From Buddleja alternifolia (lineage: Eukaryota > Streptophyta > Magnoliopsida > Lamiales > Scrophulariaceae), in NCBI GenBank assembly GCA_019426215.1, contig CM033391.1, positions 9,102,708-9,166,707 of the forward strand: a stretch of 64,000 nt of DNA. The letters run 5' to 3'. Position 1 is the first letter of the stretch, and the number at the start of each line of letters is the position of its first letter. Below are positions 50,030 through 61,779 of the stretch, piece after piece. A program made the position numbers and the translations under genes. The notes beneath the pieces are model-generated. The model saw only the letters and a program-made list of their open reading frames with translations, made no database searches and was not told the origin of the DNA.

Positions 50030-51868
50030 AGATAAAATAATAAATAACTGCAGAAAATAAATCAGACTTGACTAGATGATTGTAACTTGAACTATAACCA
50101 AGTAAAATCAAGGACTTCGATTTATGACTTGACTCCCACTACATTTTTCGAGATTCACACTCCCACTTTGAAAATCGAAAGTGATCGTTTTTTATTACTT
50201 CGTAGTGGAGATTGATTTCTTTAATCAATATAGTGGATGACATCCCATTTAACGATATTTGGTCCACTATTTAATTAAAGTGATGTCTAACATCAATCTA
50301 TCCAATAGACGGTCCAATCTTCTTTTTCCATAATCCATCAAAACCGCAACCCTTTAATGATATATAGGTTTGTGGACTATCTAAGTTCATTCTCACTAAT
50401 ACCTTTTAATCTAACATTTGAATTTCACCTTACAACCCTTTAACGATATTTGGGTGAAATATGTCTCAATTAAGACATCCAATGCACTTTAGGAATCATA
50501 ATTGAGTCTTAATACATGACCCCCACTTACTGGGAAGATACCATATATTAGATTCAATTCTTAATCTCATGAAGCTTATTGGAGGGAGAGGACGCCTAGC
50601 GCCCCTTACTAACTTAATATTGTTTTGATTTGGGAGAATTTATGTTCTAAACATTTATTTATGTCCCACTTTGCACATTATTAAATTTTTATAGTGCAGG
50701 ATAGGATAATATATGCAACATACATCGAATGAAACATGCATCAAAAGCTATTAAAATATCACATATATTCATGGGCTTTTTCTAGAGGGCCAAGCCAATG
50801 AGCCATCAAAAGAAAAGAAAAAACTAAACTATTCTTCTTTGGCTCCAAGCTCCTTTCCTTTTTGGACCGACTCCTTTTTCATGGCCTATTCTAATTCTAT
50901 CTATTTCATAAGAATTATAACATCCTATACATAATTCTAAGAATAGAATAATGGGCTCAAAATCGGCCCTTACAACCCATAAAAAGAAATACATTTAAAT
51001 AAGGAAACCTAAGTCCATGAATAATGTCACCATCACATAATACATGCTTGCGATAAATAAAACAATTATGTTGATGATTAAGATAACAATTAATTAGTCC
51101 AACTAATTAATTTTCTCATAAACTTCCAAATTTAATTCATATTTATAATAAAAAGCCTTCTAGTGAGAATTTATTATTTAAATAAATAAATTAATTAAAA
51201 TCCTCCAAGAACAATTAATTAATCTTTTATTCAAATAATTAATATTCAATAAAAACTAATTGGGCTCGATTTCATCAAACTTAAATCACCAACCCATTGG
51301 CCCATTTAAATTTAACGAGTTTAGCCTAAAACTAATTTATTGAATGTCTAATCTTTTGACTAAACCAATTCGGGCTTATTTAATTAAAACTCGGGTAATC
51401 ATCCTTTTGACCCACCCGGATAATTAAAATAGCCCAAAGCCCATTTATAAAAAATTAGACCCGTTTAACACATAACCCAACCCACCCGACCCGGGTCAAA
51501 ATCCAAGCCTCCATGGGCCAGGCCGTGCTACAGGTCGCTGGCGGTGCGCCCAGTGCACGGCCAAGCGCCTGCCATCGGGTGACCTGCTGGTCACTACAGC
51601 GCGCACATCGTGCACAACGGAGGCCGACCTGCTGTGCGCGCTGCTGCGCGTGCAGCGGTGCACGTAAGAGGAGCCTTTGGGCTTCGTTTTCTCACCCTTT
51701 TCGACTCTTCTCGATTCACCATATTATCATACAATAATAATAATATCTAAGAAAAATACATAAAAATCATAGCTCTAAATCATAAATACAACATCATATT
51801 CATCGTGCTTCAAAAACACTAAAAACATATAAAATCACGTATTTGACTAAATACAAAAATAAGAGATT
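50030..51868 (-). other. Long untranslated leader of the Copia element
   Basis: About 1.8 kb between the primer-binding site and gag, with no conserved protein. It contains several imperfect repeats of CCTTTAACGATATTTGG near 50245, 50352 and 50441, AT-rich TTAATTAA stretches (51070-51250) and a GC-rich block at about 51510-51675. Open frames here are not genes. Confidence 0.6.
51510..51675. other. GC-rich block in the Copia leader
   Basis: About 165 bp with many GCGC, TGCGCG and CGGCC words, far richer in G and C than the surrounding AT-rich leader. It has inverted potential (TGCGCGCTGCTGCGCG, GCGGTGCGCCCAGTGC). On the plus strand it is open as the frame 51513-51737, without known domain. 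Confidence 0.5.
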
Positions 51869-51881
51869 GGTTCTGATACCA
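51869..51881 (-). other. Primer-binding site (initiator tRNA-Met)
   Basis: Just inside the 5' LTR the minus strand reads TGGTATCAGAACC, the complement of the 3' end of plant initiator tRNA-Met (TGGTATCAGAGC is usual; one base differs). It confirms the orientation and the LTR border. Confidence 0.85.
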
Positions 51882-51882
51882 C

Positions 51883-53512
51883 TATTGGTGTTTTACATAT
51901 AAAACGCAGTGAGAAAGATTAAATCCCACACTCCAATTTCATTTATTCAAGTCATGATAAAGAACGTGTACCTTTCTTCGTATTATTGAAATTACTGAAC
52001 CAACTTTTGATCCCTTTTTCCAAGCAGTGAAACAGCCACTGCCTCTAAATTACCACGCCGGAATTGAGAGCAAAAAATCCTTCTTTTTCTTCCCCTATGG
52101 ACGGCTAGAGAGAGAGAGAGAGAGGGGTGGAATTCTTTGACTTGAAGAGAAAGATAATAATCAGGATAGGGTTAATTATTTCCACTTAGTAGTATTTATA
52201 CTACACAAGAAAATAATTAAACCTAATTAACTTAGGCTTTAGGCGTCCTTGGTGGACGCCTACTTTGGCAATTTTAAGCCCTCGGGCTTTAGTCCATGTT
52301 TGTGGTTTAATTTAATAATTTAGTTAATATTATTTATCCACTAAATAAATTATTTAAATAACTAATTAATCTAAGTTAATTCTATAATTAATTTCATAAA
52401 GAAATTAATTAACACATTAACTTAATTAATTAATAACATCATCTAATAATTTAATTAATTAATTAATTGCGATATCAAACATCGAAAAATCTCTCAAGTC
52501 TCATTCCATAATTTTTCCTTTGCAATTCCTTTAATCGAAGCCTTTTAGGTTCGTCTCAAAAGGCAATTGGGAGGAAGCCAAAAGGATGTGGGTAACACCT
52601 AGTCAGTCTCGTGGCCCACATCGTATCCCAATTAAGAACAAATGAATAGAAACATTTCAAATCTTTCACGCTGTGAATACTGTACGAGTATAAACCCTTT
52701 ATTCTTATATCCCAGTGAAGTGAGAGTCATGATTCAATCAAACTCACAAAACTTGACCATATGCTTAGCTCATAATGAATCGAGGTCATTGAGTATACTT
52801 TTATTTCTAACATAAGTATCTCCATTGCTTTGGCCAAAGACTTTGACCTCACCCATTCATGACGGCAGAGGATATATTACTCATTCAATTATGAGAGAAT
52901 AAATTCCATTTTGCTAATTAGTTAAGATTGCTACTCGCCCATCAAGCCGCACTTCGAGGTCGACCACACCAATGGGTGAATTGGATCTAACTACTCTAAT
53001 GACAGATTTGATGTCACAAGCACATCTTCAACGTGATTACTCAGGTCTAAGCTTCACGCGTACCTATCACAACTTATCAGTTGTGTTATTGACTGTCATT
53101 GAGTGAAAACCCATGTGACATAACTGTTGTGAGCCGTGTTCGAACTCATCAGTCTCACTGATGTGTCTATGACATAAGTTCCTACTAACATACTCATAGT
53201 GTTCGATTGGCACTTCCTTGTCAAAATTTATATAATACAAGTCTCTATCTAATAATGATGTCCAGTCAATACTCTCTTCGACTTGCGAACCAATTTAGAT
53301 ATTAAGGATCAAACTCTTCTAGTGCCATTCTCCCTAACCCATAGGGAGTAGAATGTTCGCCTTATTATCAAGGACTATACGTTGTTTATAAAACCTTACA
53401 AGTGCCTATAAGAAACAACATGAAATGCTTTTTATTAATATAAGATTGTTTAGTTACAATATAATGCCTTATAATTCTATCCTTTATGGCATTTGAGGGC
53501 ATAACACTAACA
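51883..53512 (-). repeat. 5' LTR of the Copia element (1630 bp)
   Basis: Partner of 44444-46077. On the plus strand it starts TATTGGTGTTTTACAT where the other LTR has TGTTGGTTTTTTACAT, so the terminal TG/CA is mutated on this side. It ends CACTAACA at the LINE border. A longer GA run is at about 52108-52125. Confidence 0.9.
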
Positions 53513-56500
53513 GCTTAGACATGAAGAGTTGTTCTAGAAACAGAAATCGAGAGTGCAATGGCTTAAGGCAGGTAAACTTAATACCCATTCCTTTCATATG
53601 GGCCGTTACGACGCGTCAGGGCCTCACGTCTATTCATTCTTTCCAGACAGACGAGGGGGATTGGGAAACTGGTGAGGAGAGGCTTAAGCAGATGGCAGTT
53701 GACTACTACACTGTTCTGTGTGGGATCAGATCGGAGGTAATTCCTTATGAGGACATCGAGGGCTTCCCAACACTATCTCAAGCCCTCATGATTTTGCTCC
53801 AGGTTGAGATTACTAAGGAAGAAGTGAGGAAAGTGCCATGGGACATGCTTTCGACGAAAGCTTTGGGTCCGGACGGGCTGCAATCAATATTCTTTTAGAA
53901 ATGCTAGGATATTATTGGTGTGGAGGTCTTCGACACTGTGTAACATGCCCTTCAAACATGTAGTATTGATCCTTGTCTTAATGACTTAATTATTTTTTTA
54001 ATTCCTAAATAAAAGCACCCTAAACACTTAGCACACTTTCGTCCAATTAGTCTTATAAATGTTATGTTGAAGTTGATCACTAAGACCATGAGCCAATAGA
54101 ATTCAAATATTAATGAATGATATTATCCCCAGACTCTAAAGAGCTTTGCTAAGGGTCGTCGGACCATTGATACCGTTATCGTGACTCTAGAGATAATTCA
54201 CAATTTAAAAATGATTAAAGCGAAAGTGGGCTACTTTATAACAAATATCGACTTCGAGAAGACATATGGTAAGATAAATTGGACCTTTTTGCATGGTGTG
54301 TTGAGTGAGATCGGTTCCTTGAGATGTGGATCCAGCTCATGGATTGTACATCCAATGTCAAACTATCCTTTCTTCGAAATGGCAAGGCAACGAATTGGTT
54401 CAATCCTAAGCGGGGGTTACGTCAAATAGATCTCCTCTCGCCTTGTCCTTTTGTTTTCTATATCCAGAAATTAGGAATGCTTATTGAGATGGCGATTGGG
54501 AGAGAAGATGGAAAATAGTGCCAACATCTCGTACGAGACCCTGAGTCTCGCACTCTATGTTTGCAGATGACCTTATTCTCTTTGGAGAAGCCTACGTTCA
54601 GACATGATGCGAGAAGTCCTAGAGAAGTACTGCAACATGTCTGGACACTCAGTGAATAAACAGAAATCAAGAATCTTTGTCTCCGCCAATGTCCCGTATA
54701 CAGTGACCCATACTCTTAATCGCACAGCTCAACTCAATACCACCGATGACTTAGGTCGCTATCTTGGGGTTTCTCTCCATCGCATCAGGTTGCGTAAGAA
54801 GGACTATGATTTTCTTGTAGAACGGGTAAAAAACTTAAGGTATGGAAACGAAAGCACTTGTCCGTAGCAGGGTGCCTTACTCTCATCAAGGAGACCACTT
54901 CTTCTATCTCCACATACCACATGCAAGCGTCTAAATAATAGTTGGGATTTGTGATACGATTGACCAAGCGAATATGTGCTTTCTTTGGAGAGAGTCAGAA
55001 AATGAGCGAAAGATGCACATCATCAATTGGGACGTGGTATGCAAAGTGAAGTTAAGGGGTGGCCTCAACTTAAGGTAAATGAGGGCTTCAAATCTTGCTT
55101 TCCTTGGTGAACTTGTGTGGCAGTTGGTCAAGGATGATATGAAATTATGGGTCCAAGTTATTAGAGATAATTACATTCTCCCGGAAAGGGTACGAGCGAG
55201 AAGTGCCACATCCACACATGGGGGAACATTTAGGCGACATACCCTCTTCTTGAAGATGGATTGAATTGGAAAGTAGTAAATGGCTTACTGATGCAGTTTT
55301 GGACTAACCCGTGGTTGGGTGATCAGACTATCCGGGAACGAGCTCTTCATGACATCTCGGAGGAGGACTTGATTAGGATAATGGCGAGCTATTGGCAACC
55401 AAATGTGGGTTGGAAATGGGGGGAGTTACAAGAGCTACCCGCAAATGTGAAGCTGGAGCTTCGGGCCGTTAACACTGATAGCTACCAGCCGATTTGGCAT
55501 CACACCATCAACGGGAAATACAACTGCAATAGTGCTTATTCGTTCTTATAGATGATCAAGGTGTGATGGTTGATGAGGCACAATGGTGGCAAATTTGGAA
55601 GATGAAGGGAGCCTATAGTCGCAAAACCCTTCTTTGGATGCTCAGACATAACAATGTCCTTAGAAACCACCAACTTCAGTATCGTGGGGTCATTCCGACA
55701 TCCATCTGTCGCATTTATGGCCATCATGATGAAACAAATTTACATGCTCTTCGCGACTGTTCTTGGGGCAAAAATGGCTTGGAATCAAACGTCGCTCCTC
55801 ACCATGCAACCTTCTTCTCGCTTCATCATCATGAGTAGAGTGGAAGCTTATGACCACTCTAACAAGTATGTTTGGAGTGATGATTGGTGTAGCAGTTTTA
55901 CTGAGACATTGAATCTTATTTGGCAGGGTCGGAATCATGCGGTCCATAGAATACACTTTTATGTGACTAGCGTAGATATCCACATGATACATGCCAAAAC
56001 TTGTTTGGGACACGAGACTGACCCGATCTCTATTACAAAGACCATAAAAGTGGAATGAGAGAAGCTTATATCGTGCACGTATAAAATGAGTGTTGATGCG
56101 TCGGGGATGGATCTACACCATAGGGACAGTCATGGAGCAAGTATTGGGGGCTTAATGCGAGACGAGCATGCGAGCTGGCTGAGATGTTTTAGAGGAGAGA
56201 TTAGGCGAACTCTATTCTGGAATTTGAGATGCACACCATTTTCCATAGCGTGGAGTGTGCATGGGATTTGGGTAAATGAGATGTAGCAATCGAAGCCAAT
56301 TGTCGTGAGGGTTGATCTCATTAATGAAGCCTTGTTCGAGCACCAATTGTTTGGAGTAATCTCTTGTATTCGTACTAGGATGAGTTTACACTGGGCAATG
56401 GAGGTTTGCTATATTCGGGGAGAAGCCAACTAACCAACGAATTATTTAGCAAAATCGGGGTTACACAAGAATTTAGAGCCTCTTGTGACTCCGGATGCCC

Positions 56501-56590
56501 ATCTTTAGAGTCTGATCGAGCAAGATAGAGCTAGGGTTACTTGGCCTCGGACTTTGACTACAAACCCGAGTCTGTTCGGTTAAGTAGATT
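53513..56590 (+). pseudogene. LINE ORF2 remnant, reverse transcriptase to RNase H
   Basis: Continues the LINE after the Copia element. Recognisable blocks in order: linker (53513-53640), EGDWETGEE and the reverse transcriptase fingers (53645-53900), FEKTYGKINW (about 54250), a damaged LRQGDPLSP-like block LRQIDLLSP (about 54415), FADDLILFGEA (54560), SGHSVNKQKSRIFVS (about 54640), YLGVSLHRIRLRKKDYDFLV (about 54750), FWTNPWLGD (about 55300), zf-RVT with C/H residues (55590-55770) and RNase H (56086-56460). Stops and frameshifts lie between almost every pair of blocks. Confidence 0.85.
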
Positions 56591-56974
56591 AGGGTAGGCC
56601 CATTCCTTCGAATATATGGACACTTGCAACGATTTTGTTTTCTATTTCTTTAGTAGCATTTTCCATGTTACAACTTACAACGCGAAGCTTCGATCCCTAT
56701 GTAGCATAGGATTATGAACTTTACGTACGAAGTCCCTAGACCTGTCCACTTCTGTTCTGTTCGGTCCCACTTAAATCCATGATCATCGCCCACAGTGAAT
56801 CAAACAGTATCGTATAGCTTAACAATAATTTGCATTGCGATGGTGGCTTTTCACTTCTGCTCCCTCAACAGACGCCCCACGTGTTCCATAATAAAAGATT
56901 CTCGCCTCTTTCTATTGTAATCCCCATTAACTTGCTCTTCTTCTTTCTACTTTGCAAGCTGAAATTCAGGCGAT
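56591..56974 (+). promoter_or_regulatory. Upstream region of the WD40 gene, with a G-box
   Basis: This 384-bp stretch separates the LINE 3' end from the WD40 gene and must hold its promoter and leader. A G-box/ABRE-type core CCACGTGT lies at 56877-56884, about 92 bp before the start codon. Such sites bind bZIP or bHLH factors, and ABA-responsive elements share the core. Use in vivo is not shown. Confidence 0.4.
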
Positions 56975-57085
56975 ATGGAGGCTGTGTACAAGAATTCTGA
57001 AAATGGGCTGCTCCAATTCTTCAAGAGAGAGATGGGTTTTTCGCCTCCCAGAATTTTCCCTCGCCGCATCTCTGCTTCCGAGGTG

Positions 57086-57123
<38 letters not shown>

Positions 57124-60100
57124 ATGCATTTCTAGCAAATATTTGTTGGAGTAAAAGAGTGTGCTGTTTTATTTGGATTACTGAACGACTATGTATGTGT
57201 AGATTTATCCCTTTTGTTGTTGGTTTTTGATGATTTTCTCTCCTTTTGTCTCTTTGGGCTGTGAAGCTTTTTGATGCTTGGCTATTATATGTTGATGTGA
57301 TTTTAATACACTTTATGTCTTTATCAGAATGGTCTGTGAGGATTGAGTGTTGGTTTGGATGGAAAAGTTGTGAAGTTTAATCTATGGTGGTCTTTCTAAG
57401 TTGCTAGAAATACTGATCTATGGGGTATTTATGGTGTAATTTTATGCTAGAGTCCAATGGTCCGAGTGTGTATTCTGCGTCTTCACATAAGTGTGTGGGG
57501 ACCAGACAGTACATCGTACTATGGGAGAGAGAGACACAATGATGATTAGACTTGGTCTAACATAAATTATTCCTATTGGCCGTGAGAGTTCTAGTTGTAG
57601 ATTCTTGGTGGTCTTAATATCAAATTCCTTGACCCCTTTGTCCAATTCCATTCCAAGTTTACAAACATATTGTCTTCAAACAGAAGGGAAACAGAAAGAA
57701 GAAAAAAGAACTATCATATAAGTTTGGCTTGATAATTGTCATGATACCATTGGAAATGGGTGGGAAAGGCCTGTATTCATCCAAGTAATTTGAGCATTGT
57801 TTAAGTTTCAGTCATCAAGTTTATTGGGGTAGATATTCAACTTTGTAGTATCTTGGATTCCTGATCCTTCTAATGTTGTCCAAGATCTGTCCACTCATGT
57901 TCGTCTTGGCTCCCTTTTGGCTTCTCTCTTGGCTCCCATATCTTCTCGCTTCTCGACCCTTTGTAGCGGACTTCAAAAATCCATCAATCTATTAGCGAAC
58001 TCTTTATAGCATATCAATTTGCTTCATGGGAGCTTAACAATGTTCATTTATTATGCCAAACAACTCAAACATTTCTGATGCAACTTAACTAAGGTAAAAA
58101 AAAAAAAGCAGGGAGTATTGCGGTCGTCCTTCTATATTCTTCCCGTCTACCTATCTCACACTCCCCAAGTGTATTGTCCTTTGATATATCGTTTCCCTTT
58201 CCTGCACCTTCCTTTCTGTCATAGCTCAGGTTCGTGCAGATAGATCGTTGCCGGTGGAGATTGGTGCTTCATGATATATGCCTTTCCAGTAGAGTTGTTC
58301 CTTATAGGTGCTATATGTTAGAATAAAGCACACGATAAAAAATATAAATCAAAGAAATAAAATAATTTCTCAGGCCCAAAACTAAGGAGCTCTTTCCCCA
58401 GGGCAAAGTCGAGATGGAAAAATACAGGCTTATTTTTGGGACTAAGATCCCTAGAATTTTGACAGCCCTTTTACCATGTTGTAGGGATAATTAAATGCTC
58501 CTCTCACTTATTGGGTAATTACGACGAGCCATTTGAACAATCCTGACAACTCGAAAAGTTGTCGAAAAACAGGGGGTGAAATTGTAACCCGCTTTTAGTG
58601 ACCCTAAGCCGCTTTTACTGACAGAGTGTGAAATTGTCATATATGTTTAAGTTACGGTAATTACTCAAAAGTTAGGGTGTTTTTCATAATTAGAGTGTCA
58701 AGCAGGGTGTGTGTATGTAATTTATCCTTTATTTTATTTATGAACATTGTCTGCCAATTATTCAATTTTTTGAAATTTGAAAACTGTGTCTTTTATCCTT
58801 TAGATAATGAATCACGCAAACGAACCTTTTCTTGCTTAATGCAGGGTATGATCAAGAAGATTGATTTGTATGGGAAACTAACGGGCCATCATGGATGTGT
58901 AAATACAGTTGAGTTCAACTCTTCAGGTGAGCTTCTTGTGTCAGGTTCTGATGACAGACAAATAATGCTGTGGGATTGGGCAACACAGAAATTAAAACTT
59001 TCTTACCCATCTGGCCATTTGGACAACATATTCCAGGCCAGAATAATGCCATTTACTGATGACCGTAAAATAGTAACTTCAGCTGCTGATTGCCAGGTAA
59101 TTTGGCCAATAGATAGGCATTTGAGAGTTCTATAACCATTGACTATGTTATTAGAGTAATTATTTGTGGCTGAAATTGATTTACGAAGCTAACCATTGGC
59201 TAACTTGAAATGACTATTTTAAAAGATTCTGGTGTGCGTCTATTTATATAGAAGAGGTGCTATGCCAAATTTGAAGTATCTTGCGTAAGTGGAAAAAAAG
59301 GCGGATAAACTACATGAATTTGTATTTGGGGGTACTAAATATGAATATAACATATGAACATTACTATAGTGCAATTCTCTAAGAACTGCGGAATTATTTA
59401 TAAGGGTAAATTATATAGACACGCCTGCGTGAGACCTAATTATAGAAGAATACATGGAGATTTCAGAAATTACCATAACCCAAAAACATGTTACAATTTC
59501 ATCCCTTGTCAGTAGAAAACAAAATAGATTATCATTTCTCCCCATGTTTGCCCCTTGTTTTTTGAGTTTTCAGGATTTGGCAGGGGTGTCTTGGTAGTTT
59601 ACAAAACCTCAAGGGGCTCGTGGTAATTACCAATAAGTGAGGGAATGTGCATGAAATTATCCTTAATTATAAACATGTGTACACTATCATATGTCATGCC
59701 TTGTCATTTCATTTATTATCATTTTGTATAGAAATTTCTTTCATTTTCTATGAGATTCTGTTTCTTTCTCATTCACAACGTGCTTTTCAACCAAACTCTA
59801 CTATTTGGTTTTGAAACATGTCCTCTTGCTGCAGGTAAGGCTCAGCCAGGTATTGGAGAGTGGTTCAGTAGAAACAAAGAGATTATCCAAGCACCAAGGT
59901 CGTGTTCACAGGCTTGCTGTCGAACCGGGAAGTCCTTATATATTCTATAGCTGCGGGGAGGATGGCTTTGTCCAACATGTAAACTTTCTACGTTCTAATA
60001 TTCTTGACAAATTTCCTTTCACAATCCATTATCATGCATGACTCGTCATTTATTTTGCAGTATGATCTACGGAATAATTCTGCTACCAAGCTTTTCTATT

Positions 60101-61407
60101 CCTCATCATTCGGAGAAAACAACAACAACCGGTCATCAAGTAGTGTTGGGCTGAATACCATTGTTATCGACCCAAGAAACCCTAATTATTTTGCTGTTGG
60201 AGGTGCTGATGTTTATGCACGTGTTTATGACATTAGGAATTACCAAGTAAATGCATCGACTAAAGCGGGTCGCCCCGTCAACACTTTTTGCCCTCGTCAC
60301 CTTATCGGGACCCACGACGCTCACATTACAGCGTTGGCTTACTCCACCTCAAGCGAATTGCTCGTCTCGTACAATGATGAGCTCATATATTTGTTCCAAA
60401 AGAACATGGGATTGGGCCCAAATCCCATGTCTTCATCTTCTGAAGATATTGATAAATTGGATGATGTGCAAGCCTATTCGGGTCATAGGAACTCACAAAC
60501 GGTCAAAGGAGTGAATTTCTTCGGCCCGAATGGAGAATACATCCTAAGCGGGTCCGACTGTGGTCATATATTTATTTGGAAGAAGAATGGAGGTGAACTG
60601 GTTCGTTTGATGGTTGGTGATAGACATATCGTGAATCAGCTGGAACCCCATCCGCTCATCCCGGTCCTCGCTACCTGTGGAATAGAAAAGAATATAAAGC
60701 TTTGGGAACCCTCTTCAAATGTCATTACCCCTCTTCCCGATAATGTGCATGAGGTAACAACTGTTCATGTGTCGACACCCACGTGGGATCCAACACACAC
60801 GAAAGATTGTGGTTGTCCTGGACCTGAAGTTGCAGGACCCTAAAAAAACTCCTTAGCAAGACACGTCTTAATCTTGCACATGAGTTTCCCTTGGGTTGTG
60901 TGTGGATTGATAGATCTGGATTTGAGGAAATGATTTATAAGAAGGATTTCAAATGATTTCAAAGTGAAGTCATCTAAAATCCACCATAATAATTAAAATA
61001 TAGCTTAAACTGAGTTACAATGGATGTAAATTTCATTTTAACGTGAAATCATCTAAACAAGCACAATGAATTTGTGAAAGAATATGAAATCCATAGCTTT
61101 CAATCCTTGAATCCGAACTCATCCTTAGGTTAAACTCATAACAATGATGTCAATCTGTAAACAGATAATGGAAGCGAATAGACAAGGGCGGGAGGACCAT
61201 TCACGAGTGACGCTCACTCCTGATGTGATCATGCATGTGTTGCGTCTGCACAGGAGGCGAGCACGGGTGTATACTGAAAGAAGATATAACAGAGAAGATA
61301 TAGAGAGTGACGAAGATGATGACGATGGGGAGGCTTATGTTCTGGGCTTTTCCGAAGGTGATCATTCAGAGGAGGGTGGCAACTCAAGAGAGTGTAACAT
61401 TAGTTAG
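56975..61407 (+). CDS. WD40-repeat DCAF8/ASG2-like protein (5 exons, 479 aa)
   Basis: Likely substrate receptor for CUL4-DDB1 ubiquitin ligases, the role known for animal DCAF8 and proposed for Arabidopsis ASG2. Exons: 56975-57082, 58845-59096, 59835-59978, 60061-60753, 61165-61407; all GT-AG, phase 0. After a short N-terminus (MEAVYKNSENGLLQFFKREM; PPRIFPRRISASE) the WD40 repeats begin at GKLTGHHGCVNTVEF, with LLVSGSDDRQIMLWDW (repeat 1), FYSCGEDGFVQHYDLR, FAVGGADVYARVYDIR, ELLVSYNDELIYLF, GEYILSGSDCGHIFIWKK and LATCGIEKNIKLWEP. The HYDLR and VYDIR endings resemble the WDxR box used for DDB1 contact. The tail has VTLTPDVIMHVLRLHRR and an acidic run (ESDEDDDDGEAY). It is closest in length and order to Arabidopsis At4g35140 (about 496 aa), shorter than ASG2 itself. 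No broken codon is seen. Confidence 0.9.
57083..57127. repeat. CT and ATCT microsatellite at a splice donor
   Basis: The intron 1 donor of the WD40 gene (GT at 57083) is followed at once by about twelve CT units and then CTAT repeats. Length variation here would sit a few bases from the donor. Confidence 0.85.
58484..58727. mobile_element. MITE family copy B, WD40 gene intron 1
   Basis: About 244 bp from GGGATAATTAAATGCTCC to TATGTAATTTATCC. It shares CTCACTTATTGGGTAATTAC, GTGAAATTGTAA, CTTTTACTGACAGAG and the terminal pair with copy A (42103) and copy C (59404). It ends about 118 bp before exon 2, so it lies close to the acceptor region. Confidence 0.75.
59404..59662. mobile_element. MITE family copy C, WD40 gene intron 2, opposite orientation
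   Basis: About 259 bp from GGGTAAATTATATAGACACG to GAAATTATCC, the inverse of the family's order. Flanks TTATTTATAA (59394-59403) and TTAATTATAA (59663-59672) match at 9 of 10 bases, a target duplication of the Mutator-like size. Inverted, it reads GGATAATTTCATGCACATTCC, CTCACTTATTGGTAATTACCA and AAGACACCCCT, like copy A. Confidence 0.8.
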
Positions 61408-61555
61408 AGTTATTTAATTATAAGAAATTTTCTTCTTATATTAGTCCTTACCTTTTTCTTGTATATAATTCAGTCATCCTCTGTACTTAAAGATTTTGGT
61501 AGTTGGTACAATTGCCTGTTGTGAAATCTCTCTTCCTTTCTCATCAGAAAAGTAT

Positions 61556-61561
61556 AATAAA
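61556..61561 (+). terminator. Likely polyadenylation signal of the WD40 gene
   Basis: AATAAA, 149 nt after the stop codon, preceded by T-rich sequence. It is the best candidate in the 3' region; the position of cleavage is not known. Confidence 0.5.
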
Positions 61562-61779
61562 GTCAGCACTTTTCAAAATGTCTTTTTCCTGATAAACTTA
61601 CTTTTGAGAGATACATTTTATATATAATTCCTTGGTTTTATATTCTTAACATAGAAATATGTCATTGGTTCAATGGCCACCTTCATATGCTACAAAGATT
61701 TGGAATCCTTTGAGAGAAAGCATGTTCCTAGCCTACTTTTTGCTTAATTTAGCCAAGGGAAAAACACTTGCCTACACTG

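Larger units (their letters stand above)
44444..53512 (-). mobile_element. Copia-type LTR retrotransposon, 9.07 kb, minus strand
   Basis: Two direct LTRs (44444-46077 and 51883-53512) enclose an internal region with a primer-binding site, polypurine tract, gag, protease, integrase, reverse transcriptase and RNase H in the Copia order (integrase before reverse transcriptase). The coding region carries many stops and frameshifts. It interrupts the LINE; no 5-bp target duplication is seen (GACGC on the left, GCTTA on the right), so the borders have decayed or a small deletion occurred. Confidence 0.9.
44050..56590 (+). mobile_element. LINE (RNase H-bearing plant type), relic split by a Copia insertion
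   Basis: Part 1 (about 44050-44443) ends the endonuclease region (RIGSDHSPLL) and begins the linker to the reverse transcriptase. Part 2 (53513 to about 56590) resumes with LRHEELF-KQKSRVQWLKAG, then reverse transcriptase (DFEKTYGKINWTFL near 54250; FADDLILFGEA at 54560), YLGVSLHR, a zf-RVT region (about 55563-55800) and RNase H (VDASG at about 56090, GEAN-PTNYLAKSG at about 56420). The frame is broken by many stops and shifts and the 5' end is missing, so it is dead. The N-terminal part of the endonuclease was not found. Confidence 0.85.

Noticed and set aside
51513..51737. Arg/Cys-rich open frame in the GC-rich block
   Set aside because: Lies in the leader of the Copia element, no known domain; kept only as a composition anomaly.
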